In this document: positions 28,774 through 38,183 of the stretch, in pieces | Layout: each line of letters begins with the position of its first letter | Numbering within the stretch: position 1 is the first letter of the stretch | NCBI RefSeq assembly: GCF_002188465.1 | Contig: NZ_NINW01000037.1 | Span: 248,001 to 312,000 of the forward strand | Direction of reading: 5' to 3' | DNA from: Pigmentiphaga sp. NML080357 | GTDB taxonomy: Bacteria; Pseudomonadota; Gammaproteobacteria; Burkholderiales; Burkholderiaceae_B | Length of the DNA stretch: 64,000 nt | Notes under the pieces: generated by a model | What the model was told of the DNA's origin: nothing | What the model saw: the letters and a program-made list of their open reading frames with translations, nothing else | The model's database searches: none | Translations under genes and position numbers: made by a program

Positions 28774-30201
28774 TCAGTTGAACCGGATGTACTCGAAGTC
28801 CACCGGCTGGCGATTGATGCCCATGACGGGCGGCGCGATCCAGTTGGCGAACTTGCCGGGTTCGACCACGCGGCCCATGAGCGAAGCGACGAAGGCGCGG
28901 TCCTCGGCCGTAGGCAGCCAGTCGTCTTTCTTCGCGTCCCATTCCGCCTGCGACACGACCTGCCCCTCGGGCGAGACGCGCACGCCGGACAGCGAACCGA
29001 TCTGGCGATTGAAGGCCTTGTGCGGGACGGTCAGGCGCACGGGAATGCCCGCCTTCTCGATCACCTTGTTCCAGCGGCCCACGCCCGCCATCGAGTCCTT
29101 GATGTAGTCGTCGCGCAGGACCTCGTTCAGGCCGTTGAGCATGGGCACGTCTTTTTCGACCAGCTTGCCGTCGCGCACCTCCAGCACCTTGTAGTTCTCG
29201 TTGCGCAGCCGATGATCGTCCGTGCGCTTGCCTTCCTCGTAGCGCCCCTTCAGGCCGGAGCTGTAGAAGGCCGCCGCGTTGGACGATTCGTCGGCGCCGA
29301 AGAGGTCGATCGTCACGCTGTAGTGGAAGTTCAGGTAGCGCTGGATGGTGCCGAAGTCGATCACCCCGGCGGCGCGGATGCGCGCGGGATCATCGGTCTT
29401 GAGCTGGTTCATGACCTCGCAGGTACGCTGGATCACGCGCGAGACGCCCGATTCGCCGACGAACATGTGGTGGGCTTCCTCGGTCAGCATGAACTTGGTG
29501 GTGCGGGCGAGCGGATCGAACCCCGACTCGGCCAGCGCGCTCAGCTGGAACTTGCCGTCGCGATCGGTGAAATAGGTGAACATGAAAAAGGACAGCCAGT
29601 CCGGCGTCCTCTCGTTGAAGGCGCCCAGGATGCGAGGATTGTCCTCGTCGCCGGAGCGGCGGTCGAGCAGCGCCTCGGCCTCTTCGCGTCCGTCCCGGCC
29701 GAAGTAGCGGTGCAGCAGGTAGACCATGGCCCACAGGTGGCGCCCTTCCTCGACGTTGACCTGGAACAGGTTGCGCAGGTCGTACATCGACGGCGCGGTC
29801 AAGCCCAGGTGACGCTGCTGCTCGACCGACGCGGGCTCCGTATCGCCCTGGGTGACGATGATGCGGCGCAGGTTCGCGCGATGCTCGCCCGGCACCTCCT
29901 GCCAGGCGGGCTCGCCCATGTGGTCGCCGAAGTGGATCTTGCGGTCTTTTTCGGCCGGATTCAGGAAGATGCCCCAGCGGTAGTCCGGCATCTTCACGTG
30001 GCCGAACTGGGCCCAACCCTGGGGATCGACGCTGATGGCCGTGCGCAGGTAGACGTCGTAGTTGGTGCTGCCTTCCGGCCCCACGTCGCCCCACCAGCTC
30101 AGGAAGTTCGGCTGCCACTGCTCCAGTGCGCGCTGCAGGGTGCGGTCTTCCGACAGGTTGACGTTGTTGGGGATCTTCTCGCTGTAGTTGATGCTCGACA
30201 T
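28774..30201 (-). CDS. boxB: Benzoyl-CoA 2,3-epoxidase oxygenase subunit BoxB
   Basis: Di-iron oxygenase that epoxidises the aromatic ring of benzoyl-CoA, 475 residues. The start [16 protein letters not shown] is the family N-terminus. Iron-ligand segments are visible as [13 protein letters not shown] (ExxH) and [14 protein letters not shown] (ExxH), plus [20 protein letters not shown]. It lies between boxC (30 nt upstream) and boxA (14 nt downstream), the order seen in other box clusters. Regulation is expected from BoxR through the boxC promoter. Confidence 0.97.
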   Translation of the reverse strand: MSSINYSEKIPNNVNLSEDRTLQRALEQWQPNFLSWWGDVGPEGSTNYDVYLRTAISVDPQGWAQFGHVKMPDYRWGIFLNPAEKDRKIHFGDHMGEPAWQEVPGEHRANLRRIIVTQGDTEPASVEQQRHLGLTAPSMYDLRNLFQVNVEEGRHLWAMVYLLHRYFGRDGREEAEALLDRRSGDEDNPRILGAFNERTPDWLSFFMFTYFTDRDGKFQLSALAESGFDPLARTTKFMLTEEAHHMFVGESGVSRVIQRTCEVMNQLKTDDPARIRAAGVIDFGTIQRYLNFHYSVTIDLFGADESSNAAAFYSSGLKGRYEEGKRTDDHRLRNENYKVLEVRDGKLVEKDVPMLNGLNEVLRDDYIKDSMAGVGRWNKVIEKAGIPVRLTVPHKAFNRQIGSLSGVRVSPEGQVVSQAEWDAKKDDWLPTAEDRAFVASLMGRVVEPGKFANWIAPPVMGINRQPVDFEYIRFN

Positions 30202-30231
30202 GTCTCGACTCCGTGGTGCGGACTGCGATGG

Positions 30232-31911
30232 TTAGACTCGGTTCAGATCGAAGGCGGCTTTCTCGCCTTTGCCGTACACCTTCAAAGCGCCCTTTTCTCC
30301 CACCGCGTTCGGACGGTTGAAGATCCAGTTCTGCCATGCGCTCAGGCGGCCGAAAACCCGGGTCTCCATGGTTTCCTTGCCGGCGAAGCGCAGGTTGGCC
30401 TCCAGTCCGGTCAGCGCGTCGGGCGACATGGCGGCGCGTTCCTCGATCGCCAGGCGGATTTCGTCGTTCCAGTCGATATCGTCGGGCGCCGCGGTGACCA
30501 GGCCCAGGCCGTAGGCCGCGTCGGCGTCGAGCGCCTTGCCGACCTGCGCGCGCGCGGCCTCCAGCGGCTCGGTCTCTTCATAGAACCGGCGCGCCAGGCG
30601 CGATTGCCCGTTGACCATCGGATAAGAGCCGAAGTTGAGTTCGGACAGCGTCAGCCGGGGCGCGCGCTCGGGCTCGTCCGGCAGGGCTAGCATATAAGTG
30701 CGGTCGGCGGCGAAAGCCAGTTCGGCCAGCGTGCCGGCAAAGCACGAACCGGGCTCGACGAGCGCGAACAAGGTCCGCGAGGACACGTCCAGCCGCGCCA
30801 GCGTTCGACGCAGGAGGCCCGTGACTTCACGCACGAACCAGTGCCCGGCGTGGCGCCGCAATGCGGCGTCGCAGGCCAGCACGCGGCCGGCATCGCCCTC
30901 GGTCTTGAAGATCCAGGTGCCGATGTCCAGTTCGTTGGTCCGCATGTGCAGGATCGCATCGTCCAATTCGCGGGCCATCGCCATCGGCCACCATGCGGCG
31001 CCGGCGGCGACGATACCGTCCAGGTCTTCCGGCTGCGCGGCATCGGGCGCCTTGACGGTGAAGACGGCGCTGCGGTTGGCGCGATCGATCCGGATTTCCA
31101 CGTGGCGGTAGCGCACCGCGTCGGCCTCTTCCGTCCGCTCGATCCGCACGAGCGCAATGCCCTTGCCGTCGGCCGGGCGATCGCTGCCCTCGGCCAGGCG
31201 CCGCGCGCGCTCCTGGACCACTTGGGCGAACTGCGAGGGCTTGGGCGCGCAATCGACCAGGCGCCATTCCACCGCGCGCTGGCCGCGCACGCCTTCGCTG
31301 GTGGTGCAGAAGATGTCGGCGAGATCGTGGCGCACGTGGCGCTTGTCGGTTACCCGGGTCAGGCCGCCGGTGCCAGGCAGCACGCCCAGCAGCGGCACCT
31401 CGGGCAGCGAGACCGAGGAGGACTTGTCATCGATCAGCACGAGGTCGTCGCACGCCAGCGCCAGCTCATAGCCGCCACCGGCGCAGGCGCCGTTGATGGC
31501 GGCGAGGAATTTCAGGCCGGAATGGCGGCTGGAATCCTCGATGCCGTTGCGGGTTTCGTTGGTGAACTTGCAGAAGTTCACCTTCCACGCGTGGGAGGAC
31601 AACCCCAGCATGAAGATATTCGCGCCGGAACAGAAGATGCGCTCTTTCATGCTGGTGACGACCACCGTGCGCACTTCGGGATGCTCGAAGCGGATGCGGT
31701 TCAGCGCATCGTGCAGCTCGATGTCGACGCCCAGGTCATAGGAATTGAGCTTGAGCTTGTACCCGGGCCGCAAACCGCCGTCCTCGGCGATGTCCATGCC
31801 AAGAGTGGCGACCGGGCCATCGAAACTCAGCTTCCAGTGCCGGTACTGGGAGGGATCGGTGCGGTAATCCACCTTGCCCGGGGCCTGATCGGCCAAAACG
31901 GCAGCGTTCAT
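30232..31911 (-). CDS. boxC: 2,3-epoxybenzoyl-CoA dihydrolase BoxC
   Basis: Crotonase-superfamily enzyme that opens the epoxidised ring hydrolytically to 3,4-dehydroadipyl-CoA semialdehyde and formate. About 559 residues from the ATG at 31911, which has an AGGAGAT ribosome site; the longer reading starts in the operator region and adds 14 unconserved residues. Blocks are SMKERIFCSGANIFML, AAINGACAGGGYELALACDDL and SLPEVPLLGVLPGTGGLTRV, with the C-terminal WQNWIFNRPNAVGEKG. First gene of the minus-strand box operon. Confidence 0.96.
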   Translation of the reverse strand: MNAAVLADQAPGKVDYRTDPSQYRHWKLSFDGPVATLGMDIAEDGGLRPGYKLKLNSYDLGVDIELHDALNRIRFEHPEVRTVVVTSMKERIFCSGANIFMLGLSSHAWKVNFCKFTNETRNGIEDSSRHSGLKFLAAINGACAGGGYELALACDDLVLIDDKSSSVSLPEVPLLGVLPGTGGLTRVTDKRHVRHDLADIFCTTSEGVRGQRAVEWRLVDCAPKPSQFAQVVQERARRLAEGSDRPADGKGIALVRIERTEEADAVRYRHVEIRIDRANRSAVFTVKAPDAAQPEDLDGIVAAGAAWWPMAMARELDDAILHMRTNELDIGTWIFKTEGDAGRVLACDAALRRHAGHWFVREVTGLLRRTLARLDVSSRTLFALVEPGSCFAGTLAELAFAADRTYMLALPDEPERAPRLTLSELNFGSYPMVNGQSRLARRFYEETEPLEAARAQVGKALDADAAYGLGLVTAAPDDIDWNDEIRLAIEERAAMSPDALTGLEANLRFAGKETMETRVFGRLSAWQNWIFNRPNAVGEKGALKVYGKGEKAAFDLNRV

Positions 31912-31930
31912 GACATCTCCTCGACGCGTT

Positions 31931-31946
31931 ATGCAAATTAATGCAT
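31931..31946 (-). promoter_or_regulatory. TGCA-N6-TGCA palindrome near the boxC start
   Basis: ATGCAAATTAATGCAT contains TGCA-N6-TGCA inside a longer palindrome. From memory, this is the operator form described for BzdR, the anaerobic paralogue of BoxR in Azoarcus. It lies about 20-35 bp upstream of the boxC ATG and downstream of the -10 element, so a bound repressor would block transcription. Confidence 0.5.
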
Positions 31947-31960
31947 TACCCAACTGTTTT

Positions 31961-31993
31961 ATGAACGATAGTTCATGAAAACAGGTGCGTCAA
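31961..31993 (-). promoter_or_regulatory. boxC: boxC promoter with overlapping candidate BoxR operator
   Basis: On the minus strand: TTGACG (31993-31988), 17 bp, TATCGT (31970-31965). An inverted repeat ATGAAC-N4-GTTCAT at 31961-31976 covers the -10. Nearly the same 19-bp motif recurs at 33364-33382 in the boxR/boxD promoter region (17 of 19 identical), which marks it as a shared operator. Confidence 0.65.
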
Positions 31994-32140
31994 TAGCCAT
32001 CCACTCAGGATCAACCCTGAGCGGCCCGCTCCCTTCTTAGCACGCGCCATCTCAAAACAAAACGGGACAAGCCCCCGCCGGAAGCCAGCACGAAAAAACG
32101 GCGCCCCAAGAACGCCGCCCCACAACAGCCTAGCTCTACC

Positions 32141-32180
32141 CCCCAGGGCACAGCGGATCCGGCTCCGCCGGTCCGCCAGC
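32141..32180 (+). repeat. Two-hairpin intergenic repeat, copy D (first module only)
   Basis: Only the first half of the element, CCCAGGGCACAGCGGATCC through GGTCCGCCAG, is present; the GC-hairpin module is missing. It sits 64 bp from full copy E in the same orientation, in the gap between boxC and boxR. Confidence 0.75.
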
Positions 32181-32243
32181 AGAGGTCCCCCAGACCCGGA
32201 TTCGGCAAGAGCCCGACGCTCCACGCCGAGAAACTCTCCCAGA

Positions 32244-32322
32244 CCCAGGGCACAGCGGATCCGGCTCCGCCGGTCCGCCAGTGCCGCCCCCTGGGGGGCG
32301 CGCGTCAGCGCGTAGGGGGGGG
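32244..32322 (+). repeat. Two-hairpin intergenic repeat, copy E
   Basis: Full copy with GGCACAGCGG / CCGCCAGTGCC arms and a CTCCG centre. It ends 5 bp before the boxR stop. Together with partial copy D it fills much of the 416-bp boxC-boxR gap (31912-32327); the remainder is AT-poor sequence with short inverted runs and no ORF I trust. Confidence 0.85.
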
Positions 32323-32327
32323 CTCCA

Positions 32328-33257
32328 TCACATACTCCAATCCATCAACCCCGCCGCATTGCGTACCAGGGTGCGCAGGCCCGCGAAGGCCTCGTCCAGA
32401 GAATGGCCACTGGTGTTGTAGCGGGCGTCGGCCTTGGCGTAGAACGCGGCGCGGCCGGACAGAATGCGCTTGAGGTCCTCCATCGCCTCGCGGCTGCCCG
32501 ACATCGGACGGAAATCGCCCTGGGCCACGACGCGGCGCATGTGGTCCTCGGGATCGGCCTGCAGCCAGATCGTGTAGCAATGGGTGAGCAGCAGGTTGAA
32601 GGTCGAAACGTCTGACACGAGCCCGCCCGGCGTGGCGATCACGACCTCGGGATGGATCTGCACGGTCTCTTCGAGCGCGCGCCGCTCGTAGCGCCGGTAG
32701 GCGTTGGCCCCGTAGAGGGAATGGATTTCGACGATGCTGCAGCCGGCCACCTTTTCGATTTCCCGGCTGAGCTCGATGAAGGTATAGCCCAGGTCCTCGG
32801 CCAGCATCCGGCCCAGGGTGGACTTGCCGGCGCCGCGCAACCCCACCAGCGCGATGCGCGACAGGCGCGAACTGCTGTCACGGCGCGAGCCGAACATCTC
32901 GGTCAGCGCATTGCGGGCACGGTGCAGGTCGGCTTCGGACCTTCCCTCCAGCAATTCGCGTATCAGCAGCCATTCGGGGCTCGTGGTGGTGACGTCGCCC
33001 AGGATTTCCGCCAGCGAACACTGCAGGGCCTGGGCCACCTGCTGCAGGATGAGGATGGATGCGTTGCCCGTACCCAGCTCGAGGTTGGCGAGATGGCGCT
33101 CGGAAATGCCTGCCGCCGAGGCCGTGGCCTTGCGCGTCAGGCCGCGCCGCGCCCGCAGCGTACGGATGCGTTCGCCCAGGGTGACCAGGAAAGGCTCTTT
33201 GGCCGGCGCGTCGTTGGCGGCGACGCGGCCTGCTTCGGAAACCGCCTCTTCGTTCAT
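32328..33257 (-). CDS. boxR: Benzoyl-CoA-responsive repressor BoxR
   Basis: Transcriptional regulator of 309 residues joining an N-terminal XRE helix-turn-helix (about residues 28-88; LTRKATASAAGISERHLANLE) to a C-terminal shikimate-kinase-like domain (from about residue 130; VGLRGAGKSTLGRML is the P-loop). This fusion is diagnostic of the BoxR/BzdR family, where the kinase-like domain senses benzoyl-CoA and relieves repression. It is divergent from the DUF4863-boxD operon and downstream of the boxC promoter region, and candidate operators occur in front of both operons. Confidence 0.96.
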   Translation of the reverse strand: MNEEAVSEAGRVAANDAPAKEPFLVTLGERIRTLRARRGLTRKATASAAGISERHLANLELGTGNASILILQQVAQALQCSLAEILGDVTTTSPEWLLIRELLEGRSEADLHRARNALTEMFGSRRDSSSRLSRIALVGLRGAGKSTLGRMLAEDLGYTFIELSREIEKVAGCSIVEIHSLYGANAYRRYERRALEETVQIHPEVVIATPGGLVSDVSTFNLLLTHCYTIWLQADPEDHMRRVVAQGDFRPMSGSREAMEDLKRILSGRAAFYAKADARYNTSGHSLDEAFAGLRTLVRNAAGLMDWSM

Positions 33258-33319
33258 CGAAACTCACTCGCAAGATGATGCGCGCCCCTGGGATTTACCC
33301 GCAGGATGCAGTTTTCTTT

Positions 33320-33382
33320 TTGACATGACCCGACCATGCCGCGTATTGTCTCGACACGCAGACATGCACGATACTTCATGAA
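33320..33382 (+). promoter_or_regulatory. Promoter of the DUF4863-boxD operon with candidate BoxR operator
   Basis: TTGACA (33320-33325), 18 bp, TATTGT (33344-33349). The motif ATGCACGATACTTCATGAA at 33364-33382 then starts about where transcription would begin. It is 17 of 19 identical to the motif over the boxC -10 element. A repressor there would block initiation. Confidence 0.6.
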
Positions 33383-33429
33383 CCGTGATCACACAACATG
33401 AAATCCAGTATGCCTGAGGAGACGAATTC

Positions 33430-33894
33430 ATGCGCGATTCATTTGAATCCCTGGTCCGGACGATAACGCAGTCCATTGCCGGCCGCCCCGTGGACGGCAC
33501 GCTCGAAGACTACCTCAACCGGCACCACGGTCCCGGCTCGGACTGGTTCCGGGACATGACCCGCGCCTGTGAGACCGGCGTGCGCGAGGGCTGGCTCTGC
33601 AACCGCGAAGCAGGCGGGGTGCGCTATGGACGCATCGTCAAGCCCGGCCCCGAATCCGCCGGCTTTTCGGTCGACGTGGTCGACATGGCCGATTTGGCCG
33701 GCCCGCATCACGTGCACCCGAACGGCGAGATCGACATGGTCATGCCCCAGACCCCGGATGCCCGCTTCGATGGCACCCCGGCGGGCTGGAAGGTCTATCC
33801 GCCCGGCAGCGCCCACCGTCCCACCGTGGCGGGGGGACGTGCACTGGTCCTTTATCTGCTGCCCGAGGGCGCCATCGAGTTCACCCGATCATGA
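33430..33894 (+). CDS. DUF4863-family protein of the box cluster
   Basis: A 154-residue cupin-like protein of the DUF4863 family, found almost always in aerobic benzoyl-CoA clusters. Visible blocks are GPGSDWFRDMTRACETGVREG, cut here to its core DWFRDMTRACETG, and DMADLAGPHHVHPNGEIDMVMP with a His-x-His and Glu that could bind metal. Its role is not established; a helper for an unstable intermediate is possible. First gene after the boxR-side promoter; overlaps boxD as ATGA. Confidence 0.83.
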   Translation: MRDSFESLVRTITQSIAGRPVDGTLEDYLNRHHGPGSDWFRDMTRACETGVREGWLCNREAGGVRYGRIVKPGPESAGFSVDVVDMADLAGPHHVHPNGEIDMVMPQTPDARFDGTPAGWKVYPPGSAHRPTVAGGRALVLYLLPEGAIEFTRS

Positions 33895-35450
33895 GCGAAT
33901 TGCTACCTAACTATGTCGCCGGCCGTTGGCAGGCAGGCACCGGGCCGGGCACGCCGCTGCTCGACCCGGTATTGGGTACCGAGCTGGCGCGCGTCTCCAG
34001 CGCCGGCCTGGACCTGGAGGCCGCTTATGCCCACGCTCGCGAGCAAGGCGGCGCCGCCCTGCGCGCGCTGACCTACGCCCAGCGAGCCGGCCTGCTGGCC
34101 GCGGTGGCCGACGTGCTCAAGGCCAACCGCGACCGCTACTTCGACATCGCGCTGGCCAACTCCGGCACCACCCGGCGCGATTCCGCCGTCGACATAGACG
34201 GCGCCCTGTTCACCCTGGGCCAGTACGCCCGGTGGGGCGCGGCGCTGGGCGATGCCCGCTGGATGGTCGATGGCGAGGCCGTCCCGCTGGCCAAGGACGG
34301 TTCATTCCGCAGCCGGCACGTGCTGGTGCCCACCCGCGGCCTCGCCCTTTTCATCAACGCCTTCAATTTCCCGGCCTGGGGCTTGTGGGAAAAAGCCGCG
34401 CCGGCGCTGCTCTCGGGCGTGCCGGTCATCGCCAAGCCGGCCACCGCCACGGCGTGGCTGGCGCAAGCCATGGTGGCCGACGTGATCGCCGCCGGCGTCC
34501 TCCCGTCCGGCGCCCTGTCCATCGTCTGCGGCAGCGCCCAGGGCCTGCTCTCGCCGCTGCAGCCCTTCGATGTGGTGTCGTTCACGGGCTCGGCCGATAC
34601 TGCCGCCACGATCCGTTCGCACGACGCCGTCGTCCGGCGCTCGGTGCGCGTGAATATCGAGGCCGACAGCCTCAACAGCGCCCTGCTGCTCCCCGATGCG
34701 CAGCCCGGCTCGCCCGCGTTCGACCTGCTGGTCGACGAGGTCGTGCGCGAGATGACGGTCAAGTCGGGCCAGAAGTGCACGGCCATCCGGCGCGTCTTCG
34801 TGCCGGCCGCCAGCTACGCCGCGGCCGGCCAGGCCATTGCCGCGCGGCTTGCCCAGGTCACGGTCGGCAACCCGCGCAACGAGGCGGTGCGGATGGGCGC
34901 CCTCGCCAGCCGCCAACAATGGGAAAGCGTGCGCGCCGGCATCGCCGAACTGCGCCGCCATGCCGAGGTGCTCCACGACGGCGCGGCGACGCCCTTGGTG
35001 GATGCCGACCCGGCGGTGGCCGCCTGCGTCGGGCCCACCTTGCTCGGCGCGGCGGACGGCACTGCAAGCGCCGTCCACGATGTCGAAGTGTTCGGGCCGG
35101 TGGCCACGCTGCTGCCCTACGGTGACCTGCCGGACGCGATGCGCCAGGTACGGCTGGGGCAGGGTTCGCTGGTGGCATCGCTCTACACCGGCGATGCCGG
35201 GCTCGCCGCGCGGACCGCCCTGGACCTGGCCGATAGCCACGGCCGCCTGCACGTGGTCACCCCCGAGGTGGGCGCCACGCACAGCGGCCACGGCAATGTC
35301 ATGCCCATGTCGCTGCACGGGGGTCCAGGCAGGGCCGGCGGCGGCGAAGAGCTGGGGGGCCTGCGGGCGCTCCAGTTCTACCACCGCCGCGCCGCGATCC
35401 AGGGCGCCGGCGCCGTGCTGGACGGGCTGAACCCGAGCGGCGGCGCCTAG
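33891..35450 (+). CDS. boxD: 3,4-dehydroadipyl-CoA semialdehyde dehydrogenase BoxD
   Basis: NADP-dependent aldehyde dehydrogenase that oxidises the BoxC product to 3,4-dehydroadipyl-CoA, 519 residues. ALDH signatures are NAFNFPAWGLWEKAAPALL, VSFTGSADTAATIRSH and the catalytic cysteine in KSGQKCTAIRRVFVP; C-terminal VMPMSLHGGPGRAGGGEELGG resembles PaaZ-type ring-cleavage ALDHs. Coupled to the DUF4863 gene by ATGA. A 75-nt gap follows before the benzoate-CoA ligase gene. Confidence 0.95.
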   Translation: MSELLPNYVAGRWQAGTGPGTPLLDPVLGTELARVSSAGLDLEAAYAHAREQGGAALRALTYAQRAGLLAAVADVLKANRDRYFDIALANSGTTRRDSAVDIDGALFTLGQYARWGAALGDARWMVDGEAVPLAKDGSFRSRHVLVPTRGLALFINAFNFPAWGLWEKAAPALLSGVPVIAKPATATAWLAQAMVADVIAAGVLPSGALSIVCGSAQGLLSPLQPFDVVSFTGSADTAATIRSHDAVVRRSVRVNIEADSLNSALLLPDAQPGSPAFDLLVDEVVREMTVKSGQKCTAIRRVFVPAASYAAAGQAIAARLAQVTVGNPRNEAVRMGALASRQQWESVRAGIAELRRHAEVLHDGAATPLVDADPAVAACVGPTLLGAADGTASAVHDVEVFGPVATLLPYGDLPDAMRQVRLGQGSLVASLYTGDAGLAARTALDLADSHGRLHVVTPEVGATHSGHGNVMPMSLHGGPGRAGGGEELGGLRALQFYHRRAAIQGAGAVLDGLNPSGGA

Positions 35451-35525
35451 CGCCGCGAGGCAAGATCTGGAGCGCATCCGGCGCAAGGTCCGCCAAGAGG
35501 CCGCCGGGAGCCAAGCACTGATTGG

Positions 35526-37139
35526 ATGAACGAGGAGACGACCATGCCTGCCGATTGTGCCGCCCCGCCGGCGGATTTCAATTTCGCCGGCCACCTGCTG
35601 GCGATCAATGCGGACCGCGCCGCCAAGACCGCCTACATCGACGACCGCGGCCGATTGACCTACGGCGAACTCGACGAGAAGGTCCGCCGCGCCGCCGCCG
35701 CCCTGCTGGGCCTGGGCATCCGGCCCGAGGATCGCGTGCTGCTGTTGATGAACGACTGCACCGACTGGCCCGTCACCTTCCTGGGGGCGCTCTATGCGGG
35801 CGTCGTGCCGGTGGCGGTCAATACGCTGCTCACGCCTGCCGACTACGCCTACATGCTCGAACACAGCCGCGCTCGCGCGGTACTGGTTTCGCGCGCCCTC
35901 CTGGCCAAGGTCTCGGCCGCGCTCGGCACGTGCCGGCACTGCGTGCAGCACATCATCGTGTCGCGCGACGGCGCCGACGCCGACCTGGGCGGCACCCTGG
36001 ACTTCGACGAGTGGCTGGCAGGGCGCGAGCCCTTGGCGGCCCCGGCGGCGACGCTCGCGGACGAGCCCGCTTTCTGGCTGTACTCGTCGGGCTCCACCGG
36101 CAAGCCCAAGGGCACCGTGCACACCCACGCCAATCCCTATTGGACCGCCGAGCTCTACGCCAAGCCGGTCCTGGGCATGTGCGAAAGCGACACGGTATTC
36201 TCGGCAGCCAAGCTCTTCTTCGCCTATGGGTTGGGCAATGCGCTGACCTTCCCGCTCAGCGTCGGCGCCTCGGTCGTGCTGATGGCCGAGCGTCCCACGC
36301 CGGAAGCCTGTTTCGCGCGGCTGACCCGGTTGCGCCCGACCATCTTCTGCGGCGCCCCCACCGGCTATGCCGGCATGCTCGCCAGCCCCGCGCTGCCGGC
36401 GCGGGCCGATGTCGCGCTGCGCTTGTGCTCCTCGGCCGGCGAAGCGCTGCCGCAGGAGATCGGCGAACGCTTCACGGCGCACTTCGGCTGCGAGATCATC
36501 GACGGCATCGGCTCCACCGAGATGCTGCACATCTTCATTTCCAACCGCGCCGGCGACGTGCGCTACGGCACCACCGGCAAGCCGGTCGAGGGCTATGAAG
36601 TGGAGCTGCGCGGCGAGGACGGCAAGCCGGTCGGCGTGGGCGAAATCGGCGACCTCTACATCCGCGGCCCGAGCTCGGCGCTGATGTACTGGAACAATCG
36701 CGACAAGAGCCGCGAGACCTTCCAGGGCGCCTGGACCAAGAGCGGCGACAAATACAGCCGCGATGCCGACGGCTACTACACCTATGCCGGCCGCAGCGAC
36801 GACATGCTCAAGGTGAGCGGCCAGTACGTCTCGCCCTTCGAGGTCGAGGCCACGCTGGTGCAGCACCCCGCCGTGCTCGAAGCCGCCGTGATAGGCGTGG
36901 CCGACACCGACGGCCTGACCAAGACCAAGGCCTACGTGGTGGTCAAGCCCGGGCAGCAGGCGGACGATGCGCTGGCGGCCGAGCTGAAGGCGTTCGTGAA
37001 GTCGCGCCTGGCGCCCCACAAGTATCCGCGCCAGATCGAATTCGTCGGCGACCTGCCCAAGACCGCGACCGGCAAGATTCAGCGATTCAGGCTGCGCGAG
37101 CAGGAAACCGCCCAGGCTGCACAGGGGGTACATGCATGA
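35526..37139 (+). CDS. bclA: Benzoate-CoA ligase
   Basis: ATP-dependent ligase that activates benzoate to benzoyl-CoA, the entry step of the pathway, 537 residues. Acyl-adenylate motifs are YSSGSTGKPKGTVHTH, the aryl-CoA ligase block FFAYGLGNALTFPLSVGA, GIGSTEMLHIFISN, DDMLKVSGQYVSPFEVE and the C-terminal catalytic lysine in PKTATGKIQR. The family block marks it as a benzoate/2-aminobenzoate type rather than acetate or fatty acid type. Its stop overlaps the hydrolase start as ATGA. Confidence 0.95.
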   Translation: MNEETTMPADCAAPPADFNFAGHLLAINADRAAKTAYIDDRGRLTYGELDEKVRRAAAALLGLGIRPEDRVLLLMNDCTDWPVTFLGALYAGVVPVAVNTLLTPADYAYMLEHSRARAVLVSRALLAKVSAALGTCRHCVQHIIVSRDGADADLGGTLDFDEWLAGREPLAAPAATLADEPAFWLYSSGSTGKPKGTVHTHANPYWTAELYAKPVLGMCESDTVFSAAKLFFAYGLGNALTFPLSVGASVVLMAERPTPEACFARLTRLRPTIFCGAPTGYAGMLASPALPARADVALRLCSSAGEALPQEIGERFTAHFGCEIIDGIGSTEMLHIFISNRAGDVRYGTTGKPVEGYEVELRGEDGKPVGVGEIGDLYIRGPSSALMYWNNRDKSRETFQGAWTKSGDKYSRDADGYYTYAGRSDDMLKVSGQYVSPFEVEATLVQHPAVLEAAVIGVADTDGLTKTKAYVVVKPGQQADDALAAELKAFVKSRLAPHKYPRQIEFVGDLPKTATGKIQRFRLREQETAQAAQGVHA

Positions 37140-38059
37140 GCACGTCCGCACGGCCGCCCGAAAGGCGCGCCCCCTCCCTTGGGGAGGATGTCCGCGAGAC
37201 CCTCGGCGCCGGTCTGGCCCGGTCCGCCTCCTACGCGGCCTCCGGCCTGGCCGATGCACATCCCACCCGCTTTGCCGACGTATCGTGGGACGGCAAGCGC
37301 CACGACATCGAATATGTCTTCATCGCCCCCCAGCGCACGCAGCAGCCGCTGCTGGTGTTCCTGCACGAAGGGCTGGGCTCGGTGGCGATGTGGAAGGACT
37401 TCCCCTATGCGCTGTGCGAGGCGGCCGGGTGCCGCGGGCTGGTCCTGTCGCGCTGGGGCTATGGCCAATCGAGCCCGCGCCCGGGCCACGAGAAATGGCC
37501 GACCGATTTCATGCACCGGCAGGCGCGCCACTTCCTGCCCGCCTTCTTCGAGGCGATCGGCCACGATACGCGGACCGACCGTCCCTGGTTCTATGGCCAC
37601 AGCGACGGCGGCTCGATCGCCCTCATGCATGCGGCGGCCTTCCCGGATCGCGTCGGCGGGCTGATCGCCGCCGCGCCCCATCTGTTCGTGGAATCGGTCA
37701 CCCTGGCCAGTATCGAGCAGGCCCGCGACGGCTACGTCACCACCGACCTGCGCAGCAAGCTCGCCCGCTACCATGCCGACCCCGACTCGGCTTTCTGGGG
37801 CTGGAACGACGTCTGGCTCAACCCCGAGTTCAAACGCTGGAATATCAAGGCGCTGTTGCCCGACATCCGCTGTCCCGTGCTTGCCGTGCAGGGCTACGAC
37901 GACGAGTACGGCACCATGGCCCAGATAGACGGCATCGCCGAGGAGGTCCCGCACGCCGAATTGCTGAAGCTGGAGGATTGCGGCCATTCGCCGCACCGCG
38001 ACCAGCCGGCGCGCCTGATCGAAGCATGCGTGGCGTTCATGCGGCGCCACCACACGTAG
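37136..38059 (+). CDS. Alpha/beta hydrolase of the box cluster
   Basis: A 307-residue alpha/beta hydrolase with LVFLHEGLGSVAMWKDFP (oxyanion HE-type turn), nucleophile elbow FYGHSDGGSIALMHA and C-terminal EDCGHSPHRDQP with the histidine. The conserved RWGYGQSSPRPGHEKWP is seen in hydrolases linked to aerobic benzoate genes. It may hydrolyse a stalled CoA ester or lactone by-product, but no reaction is assigned. Coupled to bclA by ATGA; the importer genes follow after 124 nt. Confidence 0.85.
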   Translation: MSTSARPPERRAPSLGEDVRETLGAGLARSASYAASGLADAHPTRFADVSWDGKRHDIEYVFIAPQRTQQPLLVFLHEGLGSVAMWKDFPYALCEAAGCRGLVLSRWGYGQSSPRPGHEKWPTDFMHRQARHFLPAFFEAIGHDTRTDRPWFYGHSDGGSIALMHAAAFPDRVGGLIAAAPHLFVESVTLASIEQARDGYVTTDLRSKLARYHADPDSAFWGWNDVWLNPEFKRWNIKALLPDIRCPVLAVQGYDDEYGTMAQIDGIAEEVPHAELLKLEDCGHSPHRDQPARLIEACVAFMRRHHT

Positions 38060-38183
38060 CACCCCTGTCCGGCACGCCGCCGGACGTCTGCAGCGGTGCG
38101 CAGTCGCAGGGCGCATCGACTTTTTCCACCAAGAACAGGGCGGCCCGAACCATGCCGTACATCCGCCCACCAGGAGACTCGCG

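Noticed and set aside
34302-37259. A 985-codon minus-strand open frame across boxD and the benzoate-CoA ligase gene
   Set aside because: Shadow of two well-recognised plus-strand genes; no ribosome site or family match.
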